Below, in pieces: positions 1 through 9,175 of a stretch of 64,000 nt of DNA. A program made the position numbers and the translations under genes. The notes under the pieces were generated by a model. The model worked only from the letters and a program-made list of their open reading frames with translations, searched no databases and was not told the DNA's origin. Every line of letters starts with the position of its first letter. The first letter of the stretch is position 1. This DNA comes from SCGC-AG-212-J23 sp036406675 (GTDB lineage: Bacteria > Pseudomonadota > Gammaproteobacteria > Burkholderiales > SG8-39). Location: NCBI GenBank assembly GCA_036406675.1, contig DASXAO010000040.1, positions 1 to 64,000 on the forward strand. The letters run 5' to 3'.

Positions 1-588
<588 letters not shown>

Positions 589-600
589 ATACGACGGCAG

Positions 601-626
601 AAACAGGGACAGACCACGTTTATTTC
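601..626. repeat. REP-like short repeat between kdsA and eno
   Basis: The 52-base gap between kdsA and eno contains aacagggacagaccacgttt. The core GGGACAG-[AC]CC-[AC]C recurs at 10721-10745 in another intergenic gap. From memory, similar GGGACAGACC-type palindromic units are dispersed in betaproteobacterial genomes as REP-like elements. Only two sites are seen here, so membership in a genome-wide family is inferred. Confidence 0.4.
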
Positions 627-640
627 CTGAAGAGAGGCAG

Positions 641-1927
641 ATGAGCTCCATCGTCGACGTGGTCGCGCGCGAAATCCTCGACTCGCGCGGCAACCCCACC
701 ATCGAGGCCGACGTGCTGCTCGAGTCGGGCGTGATGGGGCGCGCGGCGGTGCCCTCGGGCGCCTCCACCGGCTCGCGCGAGGCGGTCGAGCTGCGCGACG
801 GCGACCAGAGCCGCTACGGCGGCAAAGGCGTGCTGAAGGCGGTCGAGCACGTCAACACCGAGATCTCCGAGGCGATCGTCGGGCTCGACGCGACCGAGCA
901 GGCGTTCGTCGACAAGACGCTGATCGACCTCGACGGCACGGACAACAAGTCGCGCCTGGGCGCCAACGCGATCCTCGCGGTGTCGATGGCGAACGCCAAG
1001 GCGGCGGCGGAGGAGTCGGGCCTGCCGCTCTACCGCTATCTCGGCGGCGCGGGCGCCATGCGCATGCCGGTGCCGATGATGAACGTGGTGAACGGCGGCG
1101 CGCACGCCAACAACCGGCTCGATTTCCAGGAGCTCATGATCGTCCCGGTGAGCCAGCAGAGCTTCCGCGAGGCGCTGCGCTGCGGCGCCGAGGTCTTTCA
1201 GTCCCTCAAGAAGCTCATTGACGGAAGAGGCATGTCGACGGCGGTCGGCGACGAAGGCGGCTTCGCGCCGGCGGACCTCGCCACGCACGCCGCGGCGATC
1301 GAGCTCATCACCGAGGCGATCGAGGCCGCGGGTTACCGCGCCGGGCACGACGTGGTGCTGGCGCTCGACTGCGCGGCCTCGGAGTTTTTTCACGACGGGG
1401 TTTACGTCCTGGAATCGGAGAACCGCAAGCTTTCGTCGGCGCAGCTCTGCGACTACCTCGCCGAGCTCGTGGCGCGCTTTCCGATCGTGTCGATCGAGGA
1501 CGGCATGGCCGAGAACGACTGGGAGGGCTGGAAGACGCTCACCAACCGGCTCGGCGGCAAGGTGCAGCTGGTCGGCGACGACCTCTTCGTCACCAACACG
1601 CGCATCCTGCGCGAAGGCATCCAGCAGGGCGTGGCGAACTCGATCCTCATCAAGGTGAACCAGATCGGCACGCTCACCGAGACCTTCGCCGCGATCGAGC
1701 TCGCCAAGCGCGCGGGCTACGGCACGGTGCTGTCGCACCGCTCGGGCGAGACCGAGGACACCACGATCTCCGACATCGCCGTCGGCACCAACGCGCTGCA
1801 GATCAAGACCGGGTCGCTGTCGCGCTCAGATCGCGTAGCGAAATACAACCAGCTCCTGCGCATCGAGGAGGACCTGGGCGATTCGGTCGATTATCCCGGC
1901 CAGGAGGCCTTCGGGCGCTTCGGATGA
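641..1927 (+). CDS. eno: Enolase (phosphopyruvate hydratase)
   Basis: A full-length 428-residue enolase that interconverts 2-phosphoglycerate and phosphoenolpyruvate in glycolysis; in bacteria it can also sit in the RNA degradosome. The expected catalytic set is present: Glu205 in DEGGFAP, Mg ligands Asp243 (LALDCAAS), Glu286 (SIEDGM) and Asp313 (GDDLFVTN), Lys338 (LIKVNQIG) and the SHRSGETED loop. The ATG at 641 follows gaagagaggcag, a usable ribosome binding site. The stop overlaps the ftsB start by four bases, so the two are translationally coupled. Its phosphoenolpyruvate product is also the substrate of KdsA just upstream. Confidence 0.98.
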   Translation: MSSIVDVVAREILDSRGNPTIEADVLLESGVMGRAAVPSGASTGSREAVELRDGDQSRYGGKGVLKAVEHVNTEISEAIVGLDATEQAFVDKTLIDLDGTDNKSRLGANAILAVSMANAKAAAEESGLPLYRYLGGAGAMRMPVPMMNVVNGGAHANNRLDFQELMIVPVSQQSFREALRCGAEVFQSLKKLIDGRGMSTAVGDEGGFAPADLATHAAAIELITEAIEAAGYRAGHDVVLALDCAASEFFHDGVYVLESENRKLSSAQLCDYLAELVARFPIVSIEDGMAENDWEGWKTLTNRLGGKVQLVGDDLFVTNTRILREGIQQGVANSILIKVNQIGTLTETFAAIELAKRAGYGTVLSHRSGETEDTTISDIAVGTNALQIKTGSLSRSDRVAKYNQLLRIEEDLGDSVDYPGQEAFGRFG

Positions 1928-2205
1928 AAGTCCTCGCGGCGATCCTCGGCGCGCTCATCGTGCTGATCCAATACCCGCTCTGGGTCGGCAAGGGCGGCTG
2001 GCTGCGCGCGTGGCAGCTCGAAACGGAAGTTGCCGGTCAGAAGAACAGGAATGCCGGCTTCGAGGCGCGCAACGCCGCCCTCGCCGCGGAAGTGCGCGAC
2101 CTCAAGCAGGGCAGCGAAGCGATCGAGGAACGCGCGCGCCGCGAGCTCGGCATGGTGCGCGGCGACGAGCTCTTCTTCCAGTACGTCGAGCCCAAAGGGC
2201 AGTGA
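1924..2205 (+). CDS. ftsB: Cell division protein FtsB (septum formation initiator, DivIC family)
   Basis: A 93-residue bitopic inner-membrane protein with a short N-terminal transmembrane segment (about residues 3-18), then a heptad-rich coiled coil (residues 28-70) and a short periplasmic tail. FtsB forms the FtsQ-FtsL-FtsB divisome subcomplex. The RRELGMVRGDE motif after the coiled coil is typical of the family. It starts inside the eno stop codon (ATGA), the arrangement expected for FtsB downstream of enolase. Its own stop overlaps the next GTG start (GTGA), which couples an unrelated receptor gene to it. Confidence 0.95.
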   Translation: MKVLAAILGALIVLIQYPLWVGKGGWLRAWQLETEVAGQKNRNAGFEARNAALAAEVRDLKQGSEAIEERARRELGMVRGDELFFQYVEPKGQ

Positions 2206-3173
2206 CCAGCGCTTTTAAGCGCATCGTGGCGCTGGTGCTGGCGTTCACGTGCACGAGCGCGTTAGGACAAGCTTATCCGTCGCGGCCGCTCAAGGTCATC
2301 CTGCCGGTGCCGGCGGGCGGCTATTACGACACGGTCACGCGCATCGTGAGCCAGCGGCTCGCCGAGCGGCTGGGACAACCCGTGGTGGTGGAGAACCGCG
2401 TCGGCGCGGGCGGCGTCGTCGGCACCGTGCACGCGGCGGGCCAGCCGGCCGACGGCTACACGCTCCTCTTCAACGGCATCGGCGCAATGTCGATCTTTCC
2501 GAGCCTGCACGCCAAGCTCGCCTACGACCCGGTGCGCGACTTCGAGCCGATCATCCTGCTCTCCACCGTGCCGAACATCCTGGTCGTCAATCCTTCCGTG
2601 CCGGCGAAGACCGTCGGCGAGCTCGCCGAGCTGGCGCGCAAGCGTCCCGGCGAGGTGACCTATGCATCGAACGGCATCGGGACCACCCAGCACCTGGCGG
2701 CGGAGATGTTCGCGACCGCGAAGGGCCTGAAGCTGAACCACATTCCGTTCAACGGCAGCGCGCCGGCGGTGACCGCGATGCTCGGCGGCCAGACCATGCT
2801 CCTCTTCGGCGTCGCGACCGACGTCATGCCGCACGTCCGCGCCGGGAAGCTGCGCGCGCTCGCGGTGGCGAGCGAGAGGCGCATGCAGGCGCTTCCCGAC
2901 GTGCCGACCACGGCGCAAGCCGGCGTGCCGGGCGTCGAGATCGAGATCTGGCTCGCCGCCTTCGCGCCGAAGGGCACGCCGCGCGAGCTCGTGGCGCGCC
3001 TTAACGGCGAGATCGGCAAGGTCCTCGAGATGCCGGACGTGCGCGAGCGCATTACGCACGACGGTATCGGCGAAGTGAAGGGCGGTACGCCGGCCGAGCT
3101 CGCGAGCCTGCTCCAGTCCGAGATCGCGAAGTGGGCCAAGGTGGTCAAGGCCTCCGGCGCGCGCGTGGACTAG
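2202..3173 (+). CDS. Bug-family (TctC) periplasmic solute receptor
   Basis: A 323-residue tripartite tricarboxylate transporter receptor. The GTG at 2202 overlaps the ftsB stop and gives a clean signal peptide ending near LGQA, followed by YPSRPLKVILPVPAGG, the family's N-terminal strand. A longer in-frame reading from 2010 runs through ftsB in another frame and is rejected. Family motifs include VVVENRVGAGG, the DGYTLLF turn, and HIPFNGSAPAVTAMLGGQ. Bug receptors bind small carboxylates or related metabolites in the periplasm. No TctA/TctB membrane partners are in the window, so this is an orphan receptor of unknown ligand. Confidence 0.93.
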   Translation: MTSAFKRIVALVLAFTCTSALGQAYPSRPLKVILPVPAGGYYDTVTRIVSQRLAERLGQPVVVENRVGAGGVVGTVHAAGQPADGYTLLFNGIGAMSIFPSLHAKLAYDPVRDFEPIILLSTVPNILVVNPSVPAKTVGELAELARKRPGEVTYASNGIGTTQHLAAEMFATAKGLKLNHIPFNGSAPAVTAMLGGQTMLLFGVATDVMPHVRAGKLRALAVASERRMQALPDVPTTAQAGVPGVEIEIWLAAFAPKGTPRELVARLNGEIGKVLEMPDVRERITHDGIGEVKGGTPAELASLLQSEIAKWAKVVKASGARVD

Positions 3174-3601
3174 TGCGGGCCTTCATCTTTATCTTTGGCA
3201 GCTTCCTGCTCGCAGGATGCGCGCAGATTCCCGGCCAGGGAGAGCAAACCGCGAAACTGGGCGGCACCTCGTGGCGTCTGGTGAAGTTCCAGGGCGGCGG
3301 CGGTGCCGTGCTGACCCCGGACGACAAGGCCAAGTACACGCTGGCCTTCGCTCCCGATGGCGTGATGAGCGCCCGAGTCGACTGCAACCGCGCGCGCGCG
3401 GGGTGGAAGTCTTCGGGGCCGAACCAATTGCAATTCGGCCCGATCGCGGCCACGCGCGCCCAGTGCCCGCCGGGGTCGCTGCACGACCAGATCATGAAGC
3501 AGCTGCCCAACGTGCGGTCTTACGTGTTGAAGGACGGGCATCTCTTCCTGTCGCTGATGGCGGACGGCGGCATCTACGAGTTCGAGCCCGCCGCGCCGTA
3601 G
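3173..3601 (+). CDS. META/HslJ-domain lipoprotein
   Basis: A 142-residue predicted lipoprotein. The GTG at 3173 overlaps the preceding TAG by one base and gives a signal peptide with lipobox LLAGC (Cys at residue 14). The mature part is a META domain (about residues 30-140): GTSWRLVKFQGGGG, then VDCNRARAGW, GPIAATRAQC and the C-terminal LFLSLMADGG strand. META/HslJ proteins are small envelope proteins linked to heat-shock or antibiotic phenotypes in some species; a specific role here is unknown. An in-frame extension upstream would lack a signal peptide at the N-terminus, so the GTG is preferred. Confidence 0.85.
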   Translation: MRAFIFIFGSFLLAGCAQIPGQGEQTAKLGGTSWRLVKFQGGGGAVLTPDDKAKYTLAFAPDGVMSARVDCNRARAGWKSSGPNQLQFGPIAATRAQCPPGSLHDQIMKQLPNVRSYVLKDGHLFLSLMADGGIYEFEPAAP

Positions 3602-3738
3602 TGCGGCAATGAGCTGAAAAAAGTGCAGCGACCTGCAAGATTCGCGCGGCCCCCGGTTTAGATCTCCCATCGTAGGGCCGGGAATTCTTGCTATCGTCCC
3701 CCGATGGTGGCGCCGAGCCTGAACCTGGGGACGCCCGC

Positions 3739-4563
3739 GTGAGCCTGTACGACATCGACGGCACGCTGCTCGCCGCGGTTCTGTATGTCTCGCTGGTAGT
3801 CGCGATGCAGGTGGGCCAGCGCCTCGCTAGTCGCCTCGCGCCCGACCAGCGGCGGCGGATCGAGGGCCACGTCAACCTGATTCAGGGCAGCGTTCTCGGC
3901 TTGATGGCCCTGGTGCTCGGGTTCACTTTCAGCTTGGCGCTGCAGAGATTCGACAGCCGCAGCGAAGCTGCGGTCAACGAAGCGAACGCCATCCGCACCG
4001 CGTACCTGCGCTCGGAGCTGCTGCCTGACTCGATCAGCGACACGGTCCAGCAAGCACTGCGCAGCTTCGTCGATCTGCGCGTCGAGATGGTCACGCTCTC
4101 CCCCGGCAGGAAAGACGAGTTCAACGGATTGATCGCCGAGGCGAGGCGTCGGCTCGACGCGCTGCGGGACCAGGCGGTGGAGGTGGTCCGGCTCGATCCG
4201 CGCTCCCCGGAAACGGGTCCGTACGTACAGGCCGTCAACGGCATGATCGGCGAGCTGGTCAAACGCGATGCGGCGATGACCCGCCACGTCCCGGAAACGG
4301 TGCTGCTGCTCCTGTGCGGCGCGTTCCTGATCACCACGATGACCATTGGCTACGCCACGGGGGTCGCGGGCCACCGCACGTCTTTCGTCGCCTATCTGAT
4401 GATCGGGCTGATCGTGATCCTGGCGTACCTGATCGTCGACCTCGACCGTCCGCGAGGCCGCATGGTCCAGGTCAGCGAGAAGAGCCTGCGCGACCTTCAG
4501 GCCGATATGAGGGCGGACTCGCCGAGCAGTGCCAGCCAGGGTGCGGGACGCCCGCCACGGTGA
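3739..4563 (+). CDS. DUF4239-like (bestrophin-like domain) membrane protein
   Basis: About 274 residues with two N-terminal hydrophobic segments (residues about 7-25 and 45-65), a soluble helical middle, and two C-terminal transmembrane segments ending in a short charged tail. The segment GLMALVLGFTFSLALQRFDSR followed by NEANAIRTAYLR is characteristic of the DUF4239 family, whose function is not established. The GTG at 3739, eight bases after tgggga, is preferred. An upstream in-frame TTG at 3688 would add 17 residues of low-complexity sequence. The gap 3602-3738 holds no other recognisable feature. Confidence 0.75.
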   Translation: MSLYDIDGTLLAAVLYVSLVVAMQVGQRLASRLAPDQRRRIEGHVNLIQGSVLGLMALVLGFTFSLALQRFDSRSEAAVNEANAIRTAYLRSELLPDSISDTVQQALRSFVDLRVEMVTLSPGRKDEFNGLIAEARRRLDALRDQAVEVVRLDPRSPETGPYVQAVNGMIGELVKRDAAMTRHVPETVLLLLCGAFLITTMTIGYATGVAGHRTSFVAYLMIGLIVILAYLIVDLDRPRGRMVQVSEKSLRDLQADMRADSPSSASQGAGRPPR

Positions 4564-4589
4564 GTAGGTCCGAGCCGCGCCTTGCCGCC

Positions 4590-6206
4590 CTACGCCTCGC
4601 CGCCGCGCTTGCCTGAGGCTTCGCGAATCCGTGCGTCTGCCGGGGAGGGCGCCTGCGCGGGCGGCGCGTACCAGTGCTCCTTCGGCACGACTTGCGACTG
4701 CTTCGGCTCCAGCATGTAGTGCGGCGAGGTGATCTGCACGCCGTACTCGTTGAACACGTCCTGGATGTGGCCGTGCAGGTGGTTGATGATATCGGTGCGC
4801 TCGTCTGCGGTCTGAGCCCTGCTGTAGCCGATCAGCCGGTACTCCGCGTAAAAGTCCGAGAGCGCGGTCTGGCGTACCAGAGGCTCGGGCGCGTGAGCGA
4901 TGCCGTCGGTGCGGCGCGCGGCCTCCCTCAGCATCGCCTCCACCTGGCGCCAGGGCGTCGAGTAGCCGATGGTGACGACGGTATCGAGGACCACGATGCC
5001 GGTGCCGGGAACCGCGCGCGAGTAGTTCTTCGTGGTCGACGTGAGGACGGTCGAGTTGGAGACCGCGATTTCCTCGCCCATGCCGGTACGGATGCGCGTC
5101 GCGAACATGCCGAGCTCGGTCACCGTGCCTTCGGTGTCGCCGATGCGCACGTAGTCGCCGCGCCGGAAGATGCGCATGTACATGAGGATGATGCCGCTGA
5201 AGGCCTGCCCGATGACGCTCGCGCCGCCGAGCGACAGCATGAGTCCCACCAGCACCGACAGGCCCTTGAACGCGTCTGTCCCGGCGCCGGGCAGGAACGG
5301 GTAGGCCATCGCGAGCGCGAACACCCAGACGACGATCGAGAAGATGCGCCGGGTCGGCCGCGCCGTGTCGGTGTCGAGCCAGGTGAGCTGGAGCGTTCCC
5401 TGCTCCACGCGATCGAAAAACGCGCCGGCGACGCGGATGAGCACCCGCGCCAGGAAGAAAATGACGACGGCGAACGCGAGGCCGGGGAGCGCGCCCAGGA
5501 TCGCGAGCACGATCTGCCGCGCCATGTCGAGCAGGTTGACCTGCAGATCCTCGCCCCAGCGCCGGGTGTAGGGGAACTGCTGCAACACGAAGGCGAGCCA
5601 CCAGACCGTCGCCGTGAGCGCGAGCAGCCACGCCAGCACCTGGACGGCGCGCGTTGCGAACACGCGCACGTTGCCGATCTGGAGCTTCCGCACCTTCTCT
5701 TCCGCTGCGAGCGAGACGTAGCCGCTGAGTCGCCGGCTGCCCCACACGAGCAGCCACAGCAGCGCCGCGTAGACCGCGCTCGCCCCGGCGGCGTAGGCCG
5801 CCGCGATCGCGAGGTAGCGCAGCGAATGCTGCTCACGGCGCTCCACGATGGCGCGCTCGAGCCGCTTGGCGCTCTCCTTCGCCAGGATCTGCGGCGTTTC
5901 GCCCGCGACCGAGTCGATGTCGATCTTGGTGACGATGTACCCGAGCGTCTCGCCCAGCAGCACGCGCGTGCCGGCTTCCGAATCGTCGAACGAAATCCGG
6001 GCGTAGGGGTCGGCATCGAGCGCCGTCTCGATACGGTCGATGGCGTTGCGCACGCGCTCCTCGGCCGAGTAGCCGGCGATCGGACCGCGAAGGACGATGA
6101 CGGTACGGTTCGCGATCACCACCGCCGCGCTCTGTCGCGGCGCCTCCTGTGCGGCCGCCGCCAGGGAGAACAGCAGCAGGAAAAAAGCGAGGCGACTCAG
6201 GTCCAT
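4590..6206 (-). CDS. MscS-family mechanosensitive ion channel
   Basis: 538 residues. A signal peptide (LAFFLLLFSLAAAAQ) precedes a periplasmic domain (about residues 25-150) and several transmembrane segments. The MscS pore and beta domain follow, with GQAFSGIILMYMRIFRRGDYVRIGD, GTVTELGMFATRIRTGMGE and VSNSTVLTSTTKNYSR. Such channels open under membrane tension and release osmolytes. The ATG at 6206 is chosen because it sits directly before the signal peptide; a start at 6275 adds 23 residues with no export signal. It is larger than E. coli MscS (286 aa), closer to the YbdG/YnaI size class but with an exported N-terminal domain. Confidence 0.9.
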   Translation of the reverse strand: MDLSRLAFFLLLFSLAAAAQEAPRQSAAVVIANRTVIVLRGPIAGYSAEERVRNAIDRIETALDADPYARISFDDSEAGTRVLLGETLGYIVTKIDIDSVAGETPQILAKESAKRLERAIVERREQHSLRYLAIAAAYAAGASAVYAALLWLLVWGSRRLSGYVSLAAEEKVRKLQIGNVRVFATRAVQVLAWLLALTATVWWLAFVLQQFPYTRRWGEDLQVNLLDMARQIVLAILGALPGLAFAVVIFFLARVLIRVAGAFFDRVEQGTLQLTWLDTDTARPTRRIFSIVVWVFALAMAYPFLPGAGTDAFKGLSVLVGLMLSLGGASVIGQAFSGIILMYMRIFRRGDYVRIGDTEGTVTELGMFATRIRTGMGEEIAVSNSTVLTSTTKNYSRAVPGTGIVVLDTVVTIGYSTPWRQVEAMLREAARRTDGIAHAPEPLVRQTALSDFYAEYRLIGYSRAQTADERTDIINHLHGHIQDVFNEYGVQITSPHYMLEPKQSQVVPKEHWYAPPAQAPSPADARIREASGKRGGEA

Positions 6207-6264
6207 GCGCCCGACGATAGTCGAGTGTCCGGCGGGGCCGATATTGGACGTTGGTCCAATGCCG

Positions 6265-7593
6265 CTACCGGCCATGGACCAGCGTTCCCGCGACGTAGGT
6301 CGCCGCCACGGCGCGGTCGTCGCCCAGCGTCATCTGGATGAACAGCGCTTCTTCGAGGCTCTGGCAGTGCCGCATGCGGTAGTCGATGACCGCGGTCGAC
6401 CTGAGATCGAGCACCACGAGGTCGGCTTCCATGCCGACGGCGATGCTGCCGATGGTGTCCTCGAGGTACAGTGCCTGCGCGCCGCCGCGCGTCGCCAGGT
6501 AGAACGCCTGGCCGGCCGAGAGCGTGTTGCCGGTGAGGTGCGCCACCTTGTACGCCTCGGCGAGCGTCTGCAGCATCGAGAACGACGTGCCGGCGCCGAG
6601 GTCGGACGCCACGCCCACCCTGACCGGACGCGCGGCCTTCTTTGCGTTCGCGAGATCGAACAGGCCGCTGCCGAGAAAGCCGTTCGAAGTCGGGCAGTGG
6701 GCGAGGGCGGTGCCGCTTTCGTGGCAGCGGGCGAGCTCCTCCTCGGTAAGCCAGATGCCATGCCCGTAGATCGCGCGCGAACCGAGCAGCCGGTAGTGGT
6801 CGTAGGTGTCGAGATAGCCCTTGCGCTCGGGATAGAGCTTCTTTACCCACGCGAGCTCGGCGCGGCTTTCGGCGACGTGCGACTGGAGGTAGGTTCCGGG
6901 ATGCTCGGCCCACAGCGCGCCGGCCGCCTCCATCTGCTCCGGGCTGCTCGTCGGCGCGAAGCGCGGGGTGACGCAGTAGAGCTGGCGACCGCGGCCGTGC
7001 CAGCGCCCGATCAGCGCCTTCGACTCGTCGTAGCCGCGCTGCGCCGTGTCGGTGAGTGCCGCGGGCGCGTTGCGGTCCATCAGCACCTTGCCGGCGATCA
7101 TGCGCAGGTCGAGCTCCGCGGCGGCCTCGAAGAACGCGTCGACCGACTGCGGATGCACCGTGCAGTGCACCGCCGCCGTGGTCGTGCCGGCGCGCACGCA
7201 TTCCTGCAGGAAGACTTTCGCCGCCGCGCGCGCGTGCTCGCGGTCCGCGAACGCCGCCTCGGCGGTGTAGGCGTACCGGGTCAGCCAATCGGTGAGCTGC
7301 TCGCCGTACGCGCCGATGATCTGCGTCTGCGGATAGTGCACGTGGCAGTCGACGAAGCCAGGGAGGATGAGGCTGTCCTTGCCGTAATGCCGGACTCTTA
7401 CGCCGCGCGGCAGCTGCGGGCGCACCTCGGCCGCCGGGCCGAAGTGCGTAACCTTGCCGCCTCCCATGGCGACGATCGCGTCGGGCTCGTAGCGCATCGT
7501 GCCCTCGAGGCCCTCGATGAAGGCGTCGCCGGTGTAGGTGAGGGCCGGCCCGCGGATCGCGCTGGTGGTTCCGACCCTCGTCCTGACCGCCAT
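6265..7593 (-). CDS. guaD: Guanine deaminase
   Basis: 442 residues of the amidohydrolase superfamily. It hydrolyses guanine to xanthine and ammonia in purine salvage or catabolism. Zinc-site motifs are in place: PGFVDCHVHYPQ (His84 and His86), SHVAES, YGHGIWL and the GVASDLGAGTSFSML motif with the catalytic Asp. The latter two resemble GuaD more closely than other amidohydrolases such as chlorohydrolases. The ATG at 7593 has an AGGAGAGG ribosome binding site at ideal distance; an in-frame upstream extension is unsupported. No other purine genes are adjacent. Confidence 0.92.
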   Translation of the reverse strand: MAVRTRVGTTSAIRGPALTYTGDAFIEGLEGTMRYEPDAIVAMGGGKVTHFGPAAEVRPQLPRGVRVRHYGKDSLILPGFVDCHVHYPQTQIIGAYGEQLTDWLTRYAYTAEAAFADREHARAAAKVFLQECVRAGTTTAAVHCTVHPQSVDAFFEAAAELDLRMIAGKVLMDRNAPAALTDTAQRGYDESKALIGRWHGRGRQLYCVTPRFAPTSSPEQMEAAGALWAEHPGTYLQSHVAESRAELAWVKKLYPERKGYLDTYDHYRLLGSRAIYGHGIWLTEEELARCHESGTALAHCPTSNGFLGSGLFDLANAKKAARPVRVGVASDLGAGTSFSMLQTLAEAYKVAHLTGNTLSAGQAFYLATRGGAQALYLEDTIGSIAVGMEADLVVLDLRSTAVIDYRMRHCQSLEEALFIQMTLGDDRAVAATYVAGTLVHGR

Positions 7594-7714
7594 CGTGGCC
7601 TCTCCTTGCAATAATTGCCGACAGGCCGATCCTAGCCTGCCCTTTGGTCCAATACTCGGCGTCCGCAAGGACGGGTAGACTGCCGGCGAGTCTCATCCGA
7701 GGGGAGGCGAGACC

Positions 7715-8206
7715 ATGACGACGCGCACAAAGTTCCTGCTCTGGGCCGTGGCGGTGCTGATCCTGGCCCCCGTCGTTTACTTCGCCTTCGTGTTGAACTG
7801 GAGCTACGCCGACGGCGAGCGCGCCGGCTGGGTGCAGAAGTTCTCCAACAAGGGCTGGGTCTGCAAGACCTGGGAAGGCGAGATGACGATGGTCTCGCTG
7901 CCGGGCTCGACGCCGGAGAAGTTCAACTTCACCGTGATGGACGACAAGGTCGCCGACGAGGTGTCCAAGGCGATCGGCAAGCGCGTGTCGCTGCGTTACG
8001 AGCAGAAAGTCGGAATTCCCACGTCGTGCTTCGGCGATACGCGCTACTACGTCACCGGAGTGACGATCGTGCACGAGGTCCCGCTCCTGCCCGGCGTGGT
8101 GGTTCCCACTACGGATGGCGCCCAGCCCGGCCCGGCACCGGGCACCAAGGTTCCGGAGGTCGAGAAGGTTCCGCAGGCCGCGACCAAGGTTCCGGAGCAG
8201 AAATAG
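7715..8206 (+). CDS. Conserved hypothetical membrane-anchored protein
   Basis: 163 residues. One N-terminal transmembrane segment (residues about 7-27) is followed by a conserved core beginning NWSYADGERAGWVQKFSNKGWVCKTWEGE, two cysteines (about residues 49 and 108), and a Pro/Lys-rich tail in which KVPE is repeated (KVPEVEKVPQ...KVPEQ). The core matches a widespread proteobacterial hypothetical family with that NWSYxDGERAG signature; its function is not known. The ATG at 7715 follows gaggggaggcgagacc. The KVPE tail is probably a flexible extracytoplasmic extension. Confidence 0.75.
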   Translation: MTTRTKFLLWAVAVLILAPVVYFAFVLNWSYADGERAGWVQKFSNKGWVCKTWEGEMTMVSLPGSTPEKFNFTVMDDKVADEVSKAIGKRVSLRYEQKVGIPTSCFGDTRYYVTGVTIVHEVPLLPGVVVPTTDGAQPGPAPGTKVPEVEKVPQAATKVPEQK

Positions 8207-8210
8207 AAAT

Positions 8211-9110
8211 TCAGTCGGTGACGTCCGGCTCGAAGAAGAGCCACTGGATTTCCGGAAACTCGGCGCGCGCCGCCGCCTCGGCGCGGTTGATTGCGTCGAC
8301 CAGCTCGGCCGCGGTTTCGGCCGCCATCCTGGCCTTCACCGCCACCATGAGCGAAGTGCCGAGCTGGAGGGTGATCAGGCGCAGGATTTTCTCCACGCCT
8401 GCCTGCTGCTGCAGGAACTCCCGCAATCTCGCCTCGGTCTCGCGCTCGGCGCTCTGGCCGATGAGCAGCGCCTTGATCTCGATGCCGATGCCGACCGCGA
8501 CGACGATCAGCACCGCGCCGATCGAGATCGAGCCGAGCGCGTCCCAGGCGGGGTTGCCGGTGACTATCGTGGCAAGCACCGCGCTCAAGGCCAGCGCCAG
8601 GCCGAGCAGCGCGGCCAGGTCCTCGCCGAGGATCACCACCAGCTCGCTTTGCCGGCTTTCGCGGAACCAGCGCCAGAGGCTGCGCCCGCCGCGCACCTTG
8701 CCGACTTCGTGCAGGCAGGCGCGCAGCGAGATGGTCTCGGCGACGAGACCGAAGACGAGGATTCCGACCGCCACCCACGCGAACCGGATCGGTTCGGGAT
8801 GGGCGAGCTTGTGCCAGCCTTCGTAGAGCGAGAACAGCCCGCCGAGCGAAAACAGCACCAGCGCGACGATGAACGACCAGAAGAACACCGCCTTGCCCCA
8901 GCCCAAGGGGTAGTCGGGCGAAGGCGGGCGCTTCGCCTGGCGCATGCCCCACAGCAGCAGTCCCTGGTTGCCGCTGTCGGCGTAGGAGTGGATCGCTTCC
9001 GCCAGCATCGCGCTCGAGCCGGTCGCGATCGCGGCGGCGGTCTTGGCCGCGGCGATGGCCAGGTTCGCGCCGAGGGCATAGAGGATGGTGCGGAGCGAAT
9101 CGGCTTTCAC
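8211..9110 (-). CDS. Cation diffusion facilitator (CDF) transporter
   Basis: 299 residues with about six transmembrane segments. CDF proteins export divalent metals such as Zn(II) or Fe(II) by proton antiport. The metal-site half-motifs are visible: HSYAD with His41 and Asp45 in helix 2, and a GEDLAALLG acidic motif in helix 5. A soluble C-terminal domain follows from about residue 215. The two-residue HxxxD...ED pattern and overall length fit the SLC30A9-like branch. The stop lies five bases from the convergent gene's stop, so the two genes end tail to tail. Confidence 0.9.
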   Translation of the reverse strand: MKADSLRTILYALGANLAIAAAKTAAAIATGSSAMLAEAIHSYADSGNQGLLLWGMRQAKRPPSPDYPLGWGKAVFFWSFIVALVLFSLGGLFSLYEGWHKLAHPEPIRFAWVAVGILVFGLVAETISLRACLHEVGKVRGGRSLWRWFRESRQSELVVILGEDLAALLGLALALSAVLATIVTGNPAWDALGSISIGAVLIVVAVGIGIEIKALLIGQSAERETEARLREFLQQQAGVEKILRLITLQLGTSLMVAVKARMAAETAAELVDAINRAEAAARAEFPEIQWLFFEPDVTD

Positions 9111-9132
9111 CGACCTATGGTATTTGAATGGC

Positions 9133-9173
9133 TTGACGCTCGATCCGAATACGGTATACAGTACGCGGTATAC
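9133..9173 (+). promoter_or_regulatory. Promoter with paired CGGTATAC sites, likely GntR autoregulatory operator
   Basis: TTGACG (9133-9138) and TATACA (9155-9160) are separated by 16 bases and make a good sigma70 promoter. The octamer cggtatac occurs twice, at 9152-9159 and 9166-9173, fourteen bases apart, and overlaps the -10 and the predicted start site. GTATAC is itself a palindrome. The position directly before a GntR gene suggests the regulator binds here and represses itself. Transcription would start within about ten bases of the ATG at 9176, leaving almost no leader. Confidence 0.6.
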
Positions 9174-9175
9174 GT